Notes: generated by a model not told the origin, from the sequence alone. Positions 1-11,072 are shown, counted from the first letter of the stretch. The stretch: DNA of 64,000 nt from Rhododendron vialii (GCF_030253575.1 NC_080569.1:22318001-22382000); one strand, 5' to 3'. Made by a program: numbers and translations.

Positions 1-54
1 TGTACTCCAGTTTTCGGGTTTCAATGAAATTTTGTTCAGCACAGTACAAAGAAC

Positions 55-1265
55 CACTACTACAAAATGGTATAAAGGTCACGGTTCAAAAACTAAAAAG
101 ATCTCACTTTTTGTAAAAGCGTAATAAAATGTTATGGACTATAGTTTTAATCTCAGTTATATGAAAAAACTGAGATGGAAAGATTTTTTAATCTTAGTAA
201 TCTAAAAAGTGAGATTGTAACTTCAAGAATAGATCTCATTCTCAAAAAACTGAGATTATATATGAAAGAATATATCTCGTTTCGAAAAAAACTGAGATGA
301 AAAGATTTTTTAATCTCAATAATCTAAAAGTGAGATTGTAACTTAAAGAATAGATCTCGTTTTTGAAAAACTGAGATAAAAAGAACTTTTAATCTCAATC
401 ATCTAGAAACTGAGATCATAAGTTAGAGAATACATCACATTTTTTTTTAGACGTGAGATGAAAGCTCTTATATAGGAAAAGTTGAAAGTCGCTTACCCCT
501 TAATCGACTACGCGCACAAAACCCCTAAATAAATGTCACTCTCAACCATTCTACAAAAAAATATTTCGTCAAAAAATGGGGTACTTTCCGCGATGAAAAT
601 ATATTTCGTCACCAAATGGATATCTTTGGTGATGAAATTTATGAAGGTTGCGTTTCGTCGCCAAATGTATTTTGAGTACAACTCTATGCTCAAAACTCCA
701 TTAATTGAGATAATTCAAATTGGGTTTGAACAATAAGACAAAGGGCTACAACTTTCATGTTTATCAAAATTTCTAATTTTAATATTTGAAGGTTCAAAAT
801 GATGTTCGAAATATACTTTAATGTTAAACGCATATGTTATATATTAAATATTTCAATTATAAATTGAAAAGTGTGTGTGGTGCAGTTGGTTGAAACTTCT
901 ATGCAAAACTTAAGAGACTTAGGTTCAAAACTCAGCAGGATAAATAAAGAGGGATTTTTTCCTTTAGGAAAACGCCACTTTCAATCTCGGTTTTTTCAAA
1001 AACTGAGATTATTACTCCCTAAACAACCACAGTTTTATAATGAAACAGAGATGTTAAGCTATTAAAGGTCACAGTTTTGTCTTTTTTAATCACAGTTTTT
1101 ATGTTTTTAGTCACGATATTAATGAGTTTTAATCACAGTTTTTATCCTGTGGTTAAAAGATAGAGACTTTTAGTTACACCTTGATAGACCACGGTTTTGA
1201 ATGCGAGATTAAAAGTGAAAGATCACACCAAATAACTGAGGTCTTTATCTATTTTTGTAGTAGTG
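55..1265. mobile_element. Non-autonomous CACTA (En/Spm) transposon, complete
   Basis: The left end reads CACTACTACAAAATGG and the right end TTTTTGTAGTAGTG, the classic CACTA terminal inverted repeat. A 3-bp duplication AAC lies on both sides (52-54 and 1266-1268), as expected for the superfamily. The first 450 bases repeat an ACTGAGAT / ATCTCA word many times in both orientations, matching the subterminal repeats to which CACTA transposase binds. The right third has further short forms of the pattern. At 1.2 kb with no transposase-like reading frame, it can only move with help from another copy. A SINE-like tRNA-derived segment sits inside it. Ends and class are seen directly; the mobility statement is inference. 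Confidence 0.9.
866..950 (+). repeat. SINE-like tRNA-derived head inside the CACTA element
   Basis: The segment has a box-A-like GGTGCAGTTGGTTGA and, about 45 bases later, a box-B-like AGGTTCAAAACTC. This is the pol III promoter spacing of plant tRNA-derived SINEs. No poly(A) tail or target duplication was found, so it is probably a fragment. Confidence 0.45.
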
Positions 1266-1421
1266 AACGGAGCACTTTCGGCGGAAGGTATGGTCTATTC
1301 ACTGATTTCACGGCTTTCTATTGCTTTGTCCACACGTTTTGAAAAATCTACTCCAATAAAAATTGACCTGGTCAAATAGTTTTCTTTCTCGAGTTCATTT
1401 CTCTCTCTCTCACCAGATTCC

Positions 1422-3655
1422 ATGAAGGAGAACAACACCACCACCACCACATCAAGTGAGATAGCAAGCACGATTCGTGGATTCTGTCAAGACATTCGCT
1501 CTCCTCTAATTCACGTCAAGGATCTCCGAAAGCACGGTGTTACCCTATACTTCCTCATTGACTGTAAAATCCTGATTTTTTTTAAATTATAGTCACGTGG
1601 TCCGAATGGGAACCGGACTCATTGTATGAGTTATGCAACGATGGGATTTTACCTTAAAAATCCGACACTGCCACGATGACCTTTAAATTATTATTAGCTT
1701 GTGTTGAATTTTTGGAATTTTTCGGAGACCGGAATCCGAACGCATATGGACCGAAATCGAGACGAGCCCAAACCGACACACCACACTACGTGTCACGGAC
1801 TCGTTCTTTGAAATTACAGGTGTAACTTTTCCATCTGATTCACCTCCTTTCCACCGTAGTATATATATAACTATTATAAGTATTTATTAAATTAAAAGAC
1901 AAAGCAAAGTAAAAAGGAGAGAGAGATCCCTGTAGCTTCACTTTCTCTGCCGAAATCCTCCGATTACCATTCCGTTCGTTTTCCGGAAAATTTCTATAGT
2001 TCCTATCGGTAATCTTTCTCATCTATTAATCTATTTTACAGTTAGGAACAAGAGATATGTATACTGTTTATAATAGAGGAAGAAGAAATGGGGCTAAATT
2101 TCTTACAACTCGCACACGTTCAGCGCACAGAGCACCTCTCTTTCTTGCGCAAGAACTTTACCGCACCCGATGTGCCGAAGAACTTAATTAAAGAGTAAAA
2201 CTACTACTTTCGGCAAAGAGTTTGGTTCCGGAACTCGCCGCCGTAAATTGATTTAAGTAAAATTATTTATTGATTATTTGCCGAAAGAAATTGAAATATG
2301 AATTGATTAAACTAATTAAACCCAGTGCTTATCATAAGTGATGAAATCTTTTCCAAACTTCTACGTTAATTTTTGTACCAACAGCTCTAGGAATAGTGCT
2401 AGATTAACTAAATACCTCCTCTGTAATTGAACTAATATAATAATAATAATAGTACTTATGCCGACCCGACGGCCTAATGAAGAAATTCCAGTCAATCACT
2501 AAATTAAGTTCAACCGTAACATATGGTAATTTGTGGTACATTTTGTTAGGTACCAGTGCCTTGGGCTAGTTCGGTGCCACGTCAAGTTAGACGCATCATT
2601 TTTGGTGAGTTGCGCATACCTTAGTTACATGTATTTTTCTGAATTTTGGGATAAAATGCCATTGCTTGTTTTTGCTGAAAAGTGTGGAATTCGATCCTCT
2701 TACTTGATTTAATTGGTGATGTTGAGTAAAATACATGTGATGGCCTGTTTATTAAATCTTTGGTGTTACGGTTAATTTAGACCATGGCAATATGTTTTGG
2801 GAACTTGAATTTCACTTCTTGTTAGTTCATGCTTGTGATAATATGAATCATTCAAACGGTGTCTCGAGCGCTAGGGGACATGTAAAGAAACTAGTGGCGT
2901 GAAGTAATAAGGTAGGAGATGCAGCCAGGCATCACCGGGTAATGATATCTTACCACTCTTCAATGGGGTCGCTCCCCAACCGACTGGCAAAAATACCGTT
3001 GAATGCTATTATCGCTCAAAAGTGAAAAACTTGAAAGGGAAATGAAATGAAAAGGGTCCATCTCTTGGACTGAAGAAATGAGCTTTCGGACAAAAATGCT
3101 TGTACTAGATGGTCAACGAAATATTTGAATTGTTGCTTTGAACTGTTTTATAATGTGGGGTATTTCCATGGTCAAACTTGTAATTTTGGTATACGTTTCT
3201 CACCCGAGCTTCGGCTTATGAAAACCTTTTCCAATTTTTCAGGTTAAGGTAGAAAGCAAATTGTGGACTGAATGGGGTGCTAGAATAACCATGAAGAATC
3301 ATGTGTAGTCTAATGGTTTGTAATTATTATACTTGTACACTTAGAAGCTCTGGGATTATGTTATTTATTCTACGCTTCCGCATACTTTGCTTATATGGTT
3401 TAAAATGACAATGATGTGAGAAATCCCTAAACTGGATTATGAGCAGGCCTTCGGCGGCTTAACACCCGCTTGGCCGGTCACGACTTCCAGGGTCGGTTTT
3501 GGGTCGTGACATTGACAAGGACCGCAAGCTCGTCCACGACGTCCCCGCAGTCTACTTCGTCCAACCCACTCAAGCCAACATCGACCTCATAGCCGCCGCC
3601 GCCTCCCGATTCTCTACGATTCGTTCCAACTCAATTTCTCGTCTTCTATTTCTGT
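1422..3655 (+). pseudogene. SLY1: SLY1 (Sec1/Munc18-family) N-terminal pseudogene, split by a solo LTR
   Basis: Two blocks match the start of plant SLY1, the SM protein that regulates SNARE pairing in ER-Golgi traffic. Block 1 (1422-1562) includes SPLIHVKDLRKHGVTLYFLI. Block 2 (3517-3653) includes VHDVPAVYFVQPT and then, after a one-base deletion near 3611, LYDSFQLNFSSSI in another frame. A solo LTR separates the blocks exactly at a duplicated TTGAC, so they were once continuous. Homology stops near 3655, before the central and C-terminal SM domain. The start (MKENNTTTTT) also differs from the SLY1 N terminus I know. It is a truncated, frameshifted, interrupted copy with no likely product. 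Whether it is a retrocopy or a captured fragment is unknown. Confidence 0.8.
1563..3511 (+). mobile_element. Solo LTR (1.95 kb) inserted in the SLY1 pseudogene
   Basis: The block starts TGTAAAATCC, ends GGGTCGTGACA and is flanked by TTGAC on both sides (1558-1562, 3512-3516). TG...CA ends with a 5-bp duplication are the signature of LTR retrotransposon integration. No gag-pol reading frame lies between, so one LTR probably remains after recombination between two. The ending is of a type common in plant Ty3/gypsy LTRs, but the family is not proven. The orientation is inferred from the terminal sequence. Confidence 0.85.
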
Positions 3656-4758
3656 GCTTCATGTCATTGTCGGCATGTCGTAGAAGAGAAGATGAGATCG
3701 GCTTCTTCCCCTTCCTGGTCTTCTGTGAGGTGATTTTACAAACATTTAGGTGCTTTCTTCCAATTTTGCGTAAACCATAATGATTTGTGTGGTATAAATT
3801 TAGAACCCTAGAAAAGAATCGAGATGGTGGATCTAAGTAGAGTGCCGCTCAGATATGGAAAGCTCGTAATCAGCAAAACTTTGTCAGATACTGGGTTTTC
3901 GCTGCTTCCTGAGTTTAGCTTTGTTAAACGAATAAGCCCTTAAACCCTAGCAGTGTGTTTAAAAGAATACTAATATTATTAATAATAAGGTATCATTTTT
4001 TACATTTCTCACCGAATCGCTTATTTGGATTGGGTGAGAAGCTCTATCCAACATTTTTGTCTTACCAAATCATTCAATCTAAAGGAGTTGTGACTAAGTT
4101 AAAGCATATGCATCTCCTAGCAATGCCTTTGGATTTTGCTTGGTTAATGCCTCTGAATAGTGCTTGGTTTTGTGTTTCTTTGACAGGATCTGTGAGAAGT
4201 CAAATTCTCTAACTAGCGACGCCACCGACATTTGTTTCCCTGCGAGTTTTTGGTTTTTAATCCCTCAAAATTTGGAAGCTTTCAACTTCAATTTTATCAA
4301 CATACTTTATTTCCATTATTTCGCAATTGGAATATTTTGGTAAGTGTTGTTTAACTTAAATTAGATATGAAACGAGTTCCAATCCATTTTAAAATTAGAT
4401 ATGAACACAGACATGAAATGAAGGGATTCAAGGAAATCGCTGTTTAAAAGGTGGAGGATTTACTTTTTCTATTTGGATACGATGAAAATGAGAGAGTTAT
4501 TCCTTTTGGAGTAATTGATGTCCCCATACATGGATAAAAATGAGTGCTGCTTGTCCTTTGCTTCAATGGATGTTCCTCATTTCATTCTAATTTCCTTTTC
4601 TCTTGGCATTCCTTAAATGCATGTTTCTTATTTCTTTTTGGACAGGATTTGGGCTTGGAAGACTGTCATTTTACTATGTATCAAGCATGTCCAATTGTTT
4701 TTACCTGTTTTCAATGTTGTACGTCGATTGTCTTATTCTTCAGTTATCAAGTTTTTTA
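3656..4758. other. Noncoding stretch between the SLY1 remnant and a MITE
   Basis: This is AT-rich sequence with no recognisable coding homology. Short open frames (for example 3955-4212) show no known motif. I see no gene here. Confidence 0.5.
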
Positions 4759-4995
4759 GAGTAATGCTACACACACAACATTTGTGCACAGATTTGTTGT
4801 GGGACCCACTACGGGTCCCACACAAATAATCCAAGCCGTTCATTAAATGTAAAACATTTTTTCAAGGGCCTCCGTGAAAAATAAGCTCAATCCGATACCT
4901 ATAAGTGCTTGATTTAATCATCTAACTTTTCATTATCCTGAAATTCGAATGAAAAGTTAAATCTTTGCACAAATGCTGTGTGTGTAGCATTTCTG
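4759..4995. mobile_element. MITE with 9-bp target duplication
   Basis: Inverted ends GAGTAATGCTACACACACA and its counterpart ending in GTGTAGCATTTCTG enclose 237 bp. AGTTTTTTA is present on both sides (4750-4758, 4996-5004). A 9-bp duplication points to Mutator-like transposase, although the TIR is short. The interior, with an ATTAAATGTAAAACATTTTT word, recurs near 57.7 kb, so this is one of several family members. Confidence 0.8.
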
Positions 4996-5004
4996 AGTTT
5001 TTTA

Positions 5005-5463
5005 TGCTATCTAATTGATACGTATATTGCTATATGTGGTACTGTAACCTTAACTCAGTGCTTACAAATCCCAAACATAATGTGGTGTAATCTCGTCTGC
5101 TATCAATCCAAGTAGATAACTTTGCTGTCAAATTACTGTTCACAGAGTTTATCTTAATGTATGCAATGTGATAATATGAATCAGTCCTTTCACCATTATG
5201 CAAGAGGATGAGAATTTATAAGTTTTGTAAATAGAAAATAGGGAAATTACTTTGAGAACAAACAAAATACGTATATTAACTTTCTGACTACCAATTAACT
5301 TTAGCAGGTAAAAATTCATTGTAATGTTTGTTTTGGATTGTCGTCTCTGTGGTGAATCTAGATTAATTTCATTGACAAAGTCCGTGTTCACTCCTCTATA
5401 TTTAGATCCATTTCTCCTGATTCATTGATGGAACCAATTGGATTGTTATGTTTTGAGTTATGC
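5005..5463. other. Noncoding stretch with a Helitron-related segment
   Basis: Around 5260-5300 the sequence resembles the subterminal part of the Helitron that ends at 42861 (shared words include TATATTAACTT and CTGACTA). It lacks the terminal hairpin and CTAG, so it is at most a fragment. Nothing else stands out. Confidence 0.35.
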
Positions 5464-5719
5464 AGCAGAGACTGCGGGTAGAGCTTTGCCGTATCTCGAT
5501 TTGGAAGGAGAGAAGAGCGCCATTGGATTCGATGTAAGATTTCTCACCAGAGCATTCTTATTGTGTTTCATATCCTGAATCTGGCTTCTTATTCTTTAGG
5601 GACTTTTTCAGGTGTGGGCTTGACTACGTACTTAACTGCTAAGCAGATTTAAGGCTTGTGGACATACACTAAGATGCACTCTACCGCTAAAATACACCAA
5701 TTTGCAAAGATTGGTAAGG

Positions 5720-5798
<79 letters not shown>

Positions 5799-6560
5799 CA
5801 TTCCTTTACCATTTCTAGAACACATTCCTTGCCCAAACTACCGGCGATCGAATGTTATGAAAAAGGTATCTATACTAGTGTTATACCTTTAAAATTGACA
5901 ACTGTATCTCTAAAGTTGGACGCGTCTCATTGTAAGTCTAGCATATTAGCCTTTAATTTAATGCAAGATTACGCCCCTCGCTTCTTTTATTTTCTTCTTG
6001 TGCTTTGTGTTAAGTAGCGCCGTTGAATTGGTGATGCATGCATTGTAGTATGGATAAAATGATTTCCTTTATTAACCCGGAAAAAAAAAAAAGAATGAAG
6101 CCTCTGGGTATATAAAAGAACCTATGCGCTCTTTTCTTCCTTAAAATTGCACCCTTTTCAAAATTCCTCCGCGACATTGGTGTTCAGGAATTTTTGGGGT
6201 ATAACTTTTAAATTGGAACTAGAGAGCAGTTTACTTAACCCATTTGTTTTGGCCACGTGCTTGTTCTTTCTGCATAATTAAATCAGAAGGAAGTTTGTAT
6301 TCTCTTTTTTTTTTTTTTGTGTGGTGACATCTATTCGTTTGACTATCCAATCTTCCCTGTCCAGCATCTGGATTTCCAGTTCAACTTTTATAAGTTTTTG
6401 GGGAGTAAGTTGAGTGAAATTCCTTTAGTTTCCACGTGTTTCAGGTGTCAGAAACAATACGAGTACTAAACAACAAGGGGTTAGAGTTTCACAAATGGAG
6501 CGGTGACCTTTCTCAACTACTGCAGAATGTGAAGGAGAAGCTGAATAGAGTTGTGGTGGT
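5464..6560 (+). pseudogene. Two possible exons of an unrecognised gene
   Basis: A segment near 5464-5533 reads AETAGRALPYLDLEGEKSAI and continues to a GTAAG donor. A second, after TTTCAG near 6446, reads [20 protein letters not shown], continues [17 protein letters not shown] and ends at a GTAAATAA donor near 6561. Both are open and have plant-like splice borders, and the protein looks natural (hydrophilic, amphipathic). I do not recognise the family. The intron between them holds a long CT microsatellite. With a Helitron 3' end downstream at 7455, these could be captured exons, but I found no matching 5' end. It could also be the remnant of a resident gene. Confidence 0.35.
5722..5795. repeat. 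(TC)n microsatellite, about 37 units
   Basis: An uninterrupted TC run. It creates a spurious Leu-Ser repeat frame. Confidence 0.97.
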
Positions 6561-6561
6561 A

Positions 6562-7340
6562 AATAAATATGCTGGAGTGTTGGTGCTTTTTATTAGTATA
6601 ATTAGATAGGCACATAGATGAACTTATACAGTTAAAGATATACAGAGAGAGGAAGCAGGCCAAAGACATGAGAAAGAGAAAGGGAGATGGCAGTGGCGTT
6701 GGATTCCGCAGTAGGGGGTGGTAGCCACTTTGGTGGATTGATGATTGCTAGAGGGGATGTGTGTACATATGAGTTGCAACAAGTTTTCATTATCCTGATC
6801 AACCATATAGAAAGTCAATGGTGGGCGAGCTGTATGTAGTATAAATTTTGTGCGCTTGAATCAATTGCTGCAGCTACGGACTTTTTCCAATTGTTCTCAT
6901 TAGTTACCTCCTTTTCTACTTCCACTTGTTCTTTTTTTTTTTTTTGGCCGAGGCTAATACTGAACACAATGCTTCTTTGCCCAAACATCATTCCCGCTAC
7001 TTGATAGCTTCAAATTTTCATATAAATTTATGTTATGCCATGTTATTCTTTCAATTTGCTGGACATTTGAAAATTGTACACCAAGTTGCCAACATATGAG
7101 AACGCTACCACTGAACTTTCCATGCATCAGTTGTATCGATGATGACAGCAACAATTCATACGTATTTCCCGAAGTGTAAACCGTACAGCTCCAAACACAA
7201 CAATTTGACCAGTTATTCTGTCCGTGAGCTGCAATCCATTGACCACACAATTTGGCAAAAACAATAGTTGTACAACACATAAGATGTGCCCAAAAAACAA
7301 ATTCCTTCTATTTCAAAAACTAAAACTCATTTTTGGTTCA
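6562..7340. other. Noncoding stretch
   Basis: AT-rich, with short T runs. The open frames on either strand (for example 6954-7280, minus) have no recognisable motif. Confidence 0.45.
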
Positions 7341-7344
7341 ATAA

Positions 7345-7455
7345 CATCTTTACTATTTCTCTACTATCTCATCACTATAAAAAGCAAAAACACTTCCTGA
7401 TATCAATTCATCCAATGAGCACGCGAAAACATGCGAAGCATGGGCATTAGACTAG
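7345..7455 (+). mobile_element. Helitron 3' end (5' end uncertain)
   Basis: The 3' end has the hairpin CATGC-GAA-GCATG, nine more bases and then CTAG at 7452-7455 followed by T, as in plant Helitrons. The last 60 bases align with the end of the Helitron at 41815-42861, and the hairpin stem differs by a compensated base pair. A TC-start candidate about 110 bases upstream (TCTTTACTATTTCTC near 7347) would make a very small element. The true 5' end may be much farther upstream. Confidence 0.6.
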
Positions 7456-7857
7456 TAACATGTCACAAGTAGACTATCATCAAATCCTGGCACAGCCACC
7501 GGAGAGTGTGGATAATGATTAGAATGGTCCATGACCAGCCTAGCTACATGCCATAAGCGCAAGGCCCATACGATGCTGCAAACTACGGCCCAGACGGCTG
7601 GATAGTCACCTGACCATTGGTACTCCAATCCAACCCAAAACAATAAAAATTTGCCAACCAAATGTCTGGATCAGTCACAAATTCTCTCTCATCTAATTTA
7701 ATTGCTCTCAGTATCAACATAGGTTTTCAGATTCTCTCCTTACAAAATAAATACTTATTTGTAATTTTTAAACTTAAAAATAATAAGTTTACTGAAATCA
7801 AAAAATATGCAATACAAATCTTGTTTAATAGATTTCGATGAGATCTATCAAACTCTG

Positions 7858-7860
<3 letters not shown>

Positions 7861-7941
<81 letters not shown>
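7861..7941. repeat. Compound (TA)n(CA)n microsatellite
   Basis: About 25 TA units pass directly into about 15 CA units. Confidence 0.97.
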
Positions 7942-7944
<3 letters not shown>

Positions 7945-8067
7945 AACCTATTATTTTTAAGCTAAAAAATAAGTATTTTTTTTTAAGTATTTATTTGAGA
8001 AAGCGGAACGGGTTTTGTCTACAACTTGCAATAAAGGCTTTTGATTTGAAGAAATATGAACACATCT

Positions 8068-9844
8068 TGTAGAGACCCGTAATTTATTTAATTACTGAAA
8101 ATGATTAATTAATGTCTAAATGTGAAAGGTGGTTTATTAGGTGATTGTTTGATTTGGGGACTTAAGTGAATGAATTGAAGTTTGAAGGAGTTTTGATGTA
8201 ATAAAAAAGATATATGAGTATATAAGGTGTGTGTTCGCGTTGTAGGAGATATTTTATCTCCCATTCACTCTCTCTCATCCATCCCCCTCCCTCTCTCATC
8301 CGGCCATCTCTCTCTCTCCTCTCCTCTCACTCAAAACTCCACCTCAATCTCACAAAATCTTCAAGAATTAACCTCCATCAAGTCTTCCATTCGTGTTCTT
8401 GAGTTCAGAGATCTGTGGGTCAAGCTTGAAACGAAGTTTCGGAGTTCGAAAGGTTAGGGCTCGTTCAAAAACGTTTGAATCTCGGCCATTGTTGCGAGGT
8501 AGAGACTTCTTTACCTCTTCTATGTATTTATGTGTTGATTTGGTGTAGATTCGTGCCTTGGGTTGTTGGATTTTGGTTATTGAGCATGCCTTGAAAATCT
8601 GTTGAAATCGCTACCCGAAGCCCCGTGGTATCGATACGAATTATGTGGCATATCGATACAGTAAGCTTATCTTTTTGGACAGTTAATGTTATATCGATAC
8701 GGATTATGCGCATATCAATACCAGGAGCTTAACTCCAGTTTTGCTCCTGCTGCTCTTCTGCGATTGTTTTGACCCCCAATCACTTCTAAATCCTTTTGGA
8801 CACCTCCTAACCTATCTTAAGCTTGTCTAATTGACTTCCTTTGACTTCTCGATGTGATCCTTGTTCCGTTGGTCTTCCTGTTAATAAGAACCGAATGAAG
8901 AATTTATTTAGTTAAAACATCGTTAAAGTGTATTTCGTACATTGTTGGCATTTGTGATCGTTCTTGGTGCATTTATGATGACGTTAGTATATCGTAAGAT
9001 GTTTTATCTATGAATGTGTTCATGGGGAAGTCCTAGATTGCATATTGTATTGGAATATAGTCGATTGGGGTCGGAAGTAGATTTAGGGAAACCCGTAACG
9101 CAAGGAGTGGTAATACGGAGACTTAGGGGGGTTTCGTAATGCGAGGGGTGGTAATACGGTAACCCGAGTTGCTAGGAATCACCGTGACGCAAGGGATGGT
9201 AACATGATAATCCTTGTGGAGTGATACGATAATGCAAGGAGTGGAAATACCGATGGTGGGAGTTTGGGTTAGCGAGTTGAGTTGGGATTGTCGGAGTCAT
9301 GTAATTGTGTCATGTGACTTACGCACTTAATCTAGATAGAGGTTCATTGACGAATTGATTGAATACTATCTGTCGAACTGCATCTCCTTATCCTCTTTCG
9401 TTTGCACTTATCAACATATTTGCATATAGAGTTAGTGAAGATTTTCCTACTAAGCTAATGTAGCTCAACAAAATTCTTCTTTTCAGGTTCTAATACTGGG
9501 CAATAGACTGCATGCAATGGTGTGCTTGGACATGAAGATTTTTGGAAGCTAATTTCATTTAGTTACTTATTCATCTTTATAATAGACTTACTTTTGGCCA
9601 AAGATGGCTTCGTAACTAATTTGCTCGTAAACTATCTATTCACTAAAGTTTGTAATATTCTAAACATGTTGTACTTGTATCTAAGCTAATTTGGGCCGTG
9701 GTGCCAAGATTGTATTTCACTAAACTTGGGGACTTATTTGTAAATGAAACAGGTGGGGAAACACTTTTGGTAATGTGTGTGACTCGTGAGGTTCTTTTAT
9801 TAAAAATATATTATTTATTTATGTTGAAAATCAGGGACGTGACA
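8068..9844 (+). mobile_element. Solo LTR (1.78 kb), family A
   Basis: Starts TGTAGAGACCCG, ends GGGACGTGACA and is flanked by CATCT on both sides (8063-8067, 9845-9849). There is no internal gag-pol. It is homologous along its length to the LTR at 47526-50260. Two repeat systems lie inside. One is two pairs of near-palindromes (GTATCGATAC 8628, ATATCGATAC 8650, ATATCGATAC 8691, ATATCAATAC 8712). The other is four copies of a roughly 46-bp unit built around GTAACGCAAGGAGTGG between 9089 and 9255. A CT-rich tract near 8260-8330 may be part of a promoter or leader. The Ty3/gypsy assignment is inference from the ends. Confidence 0.88.
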
Positions 9845-9849
9845 CATCT

Positions 9850-10296
9850 CAATTATGTCAGCACTCATTCCTATTTCCTTCAAGATCAAAAAGAAAAGTA
9901 CTGGCTAGTCTCATTGCAAATTTGGTGTTTCGCAAACCTTGAGTTTCAGGCCACATGGCCGATGTTGTCCCATTTCATGCGCTGAATTCTATCGTTCTCA
10001 TTTTTAACACTTGAAAGAGTAATATTGTAAATGCACATTACAAGATGACAAAACAGAGAGTGCAATTATAAAAAAAAAAAAGTATTAAAATCAATTACCT
10101 AACAATAAAAGATAGCTTGCCCTTTCAATCCAATTAATGAACTCGGAATAGAAGCTTATTATTTTCAAGTTCCTAATTGAAAACAGCACATTGGAAAGCA
10201 AAAGGTCTAGGTAAAAAAGCCAACATAATTACCAATACTGGTAAGCAGCCTAGTACCATTAGTAGAAAACTAAGACACGTAAATCTTTTCGATAAC
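9850..10296. other. 3' flank of the glycine-rich protein gene
   Basis: AT-rich DNA with no coding signal. On the minus strand AATAAT-like words near 10155-10165 could serve as a polyadenylation signal for the gene at 10297-10623, but this is weak. Confidence 0.4.
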
Positions 10297-10623
10297 TCAA
10301 GGCAGGAGTCCAGCTGATCCAAAGCCTACGCTGCCACCAGCTCCACCACCACCACCACCACCACTTCCGCCATTCCCAGAACCAACTTTACTCCCACTAC
10401 CACCACCAGCCGCCGCTCCACTGCCCAAGCCACCAGCAGGAGCATGGCCAAACCCTCCACCGCCGCTCCCTACTCTGCCGCCAAAATGTGGCGAGTGGTG
10501 ATGCCACTTCCAGTTTGTCGGCTCCATGTCAGCTCCTCCACGCTTCTCCACTTCAATCCTCCTTGCGGTTGCAGTGCAAGCAAGCGCACCGATTAGCACC
10601 AGAAGAAGAAACTTAGCTGCCAT
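10297..10623 (-). CDS. Small secreted glycine-rich protein (GRP-like)
   Basis: A single-exon 108-aa protein. Residues 1-20 (MAAKFLLLVLIGALACTATA) form a clear signal peptide with cleavage likely just before RR. A short charged and His-containing stretch follows (WKWHHHSPHFGGR). The C-terminal half is Gly/Ser/Ala-rich with Gly runs and ends GSAGLLP. This design matches plant glycine-rich proteins of the cell wall or apoplast; a structural or defence-related role is known for such families but cannot be shown here. A TATATATAAT box on the minus strand at 10681-10690 sits about 60 bases upstream of the start codon, which supports this start and implies a short 5' leader. The frame is intact. Low-complexity Gly codons make closer assignment unreliable. 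Confidence 0.82.
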   Translation of the reverse strand: MAAKFLLLVLIGALACTATARRIEVEKRGGADMEPTNWKWHHHSPHFGGRVGSGGGGFGHAPAGGLGSGAAAGGGSGSKVGSGNGGSGGGGGGGAGGSVGFGSAGLLP

Positions 10624-10680
10624 CTTTAATTTGTGGTGAGAAGTTGATGGTTTGGTGATGAATGGGGTTGGGAAAAGGAG

Positions 10681-10690
10681 ATTATATATA
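10681..10690 (-). promoter_or_regulatory. TATA box of the glycine-rich protein gene
   Basis: TATATATAAT on the minus strand, 58 bases before the ATG at 10623. The spacing fits a plant core promoter with a leader of about 30 bases. Confidence 0.6.
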
Positions 10691-10952
10691 GGAGTTTTTG
10701 CCTTGTTCGGTAGTTCTTAAGCACAAATTAATCATTCAAACTCATCCGAATTGTGTGATCGATTTAGGTGGTTATGAAGAAGAAGAATCATGACTTAATC
10801 TCTACTCACCACAGCGCCACACCATTTTGATGGTCTACCAAGTTCTCGTAGGCAGATCGACCTTGCAACAAGCCATGCCTGTAGGTCTTGTAATGATTTT
10901 GTTAATTAAGTAGCGTTTGAAAATTTTGGAGGAAAATTTGATGGTCTACTGA

Positions 10953-11072
10953 GTTGATTTTGGCGCTCCACTTTTGTACGCAAGCGCTCTATTTTTAACG
11001 TGATGTTACTATTAATTTCATGTACAAAGTGGAGCGCCTGCATACAAAAATAGAGCGCTAAAATCAATTTCC
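10953..11072. mobile_element. Small foldback element
   Basis: GATTTTGGCGCTCCACTTTT on the left is mirrored on the right by a stretch ending GAGCGCTAAAATCAATT, giving a roughly 120-bp imperfect hairpin with GCGCTC words inside each arm. No clear duplication was seen. It lies upstream of the glycine-rich protein gene. Confidence 0.5.

Noticed and set aside
5656-5892. 78-aa frame with Leu-Ser repeats
   Set aside because: It is a translated TC microsatellite in noncoding DNA.
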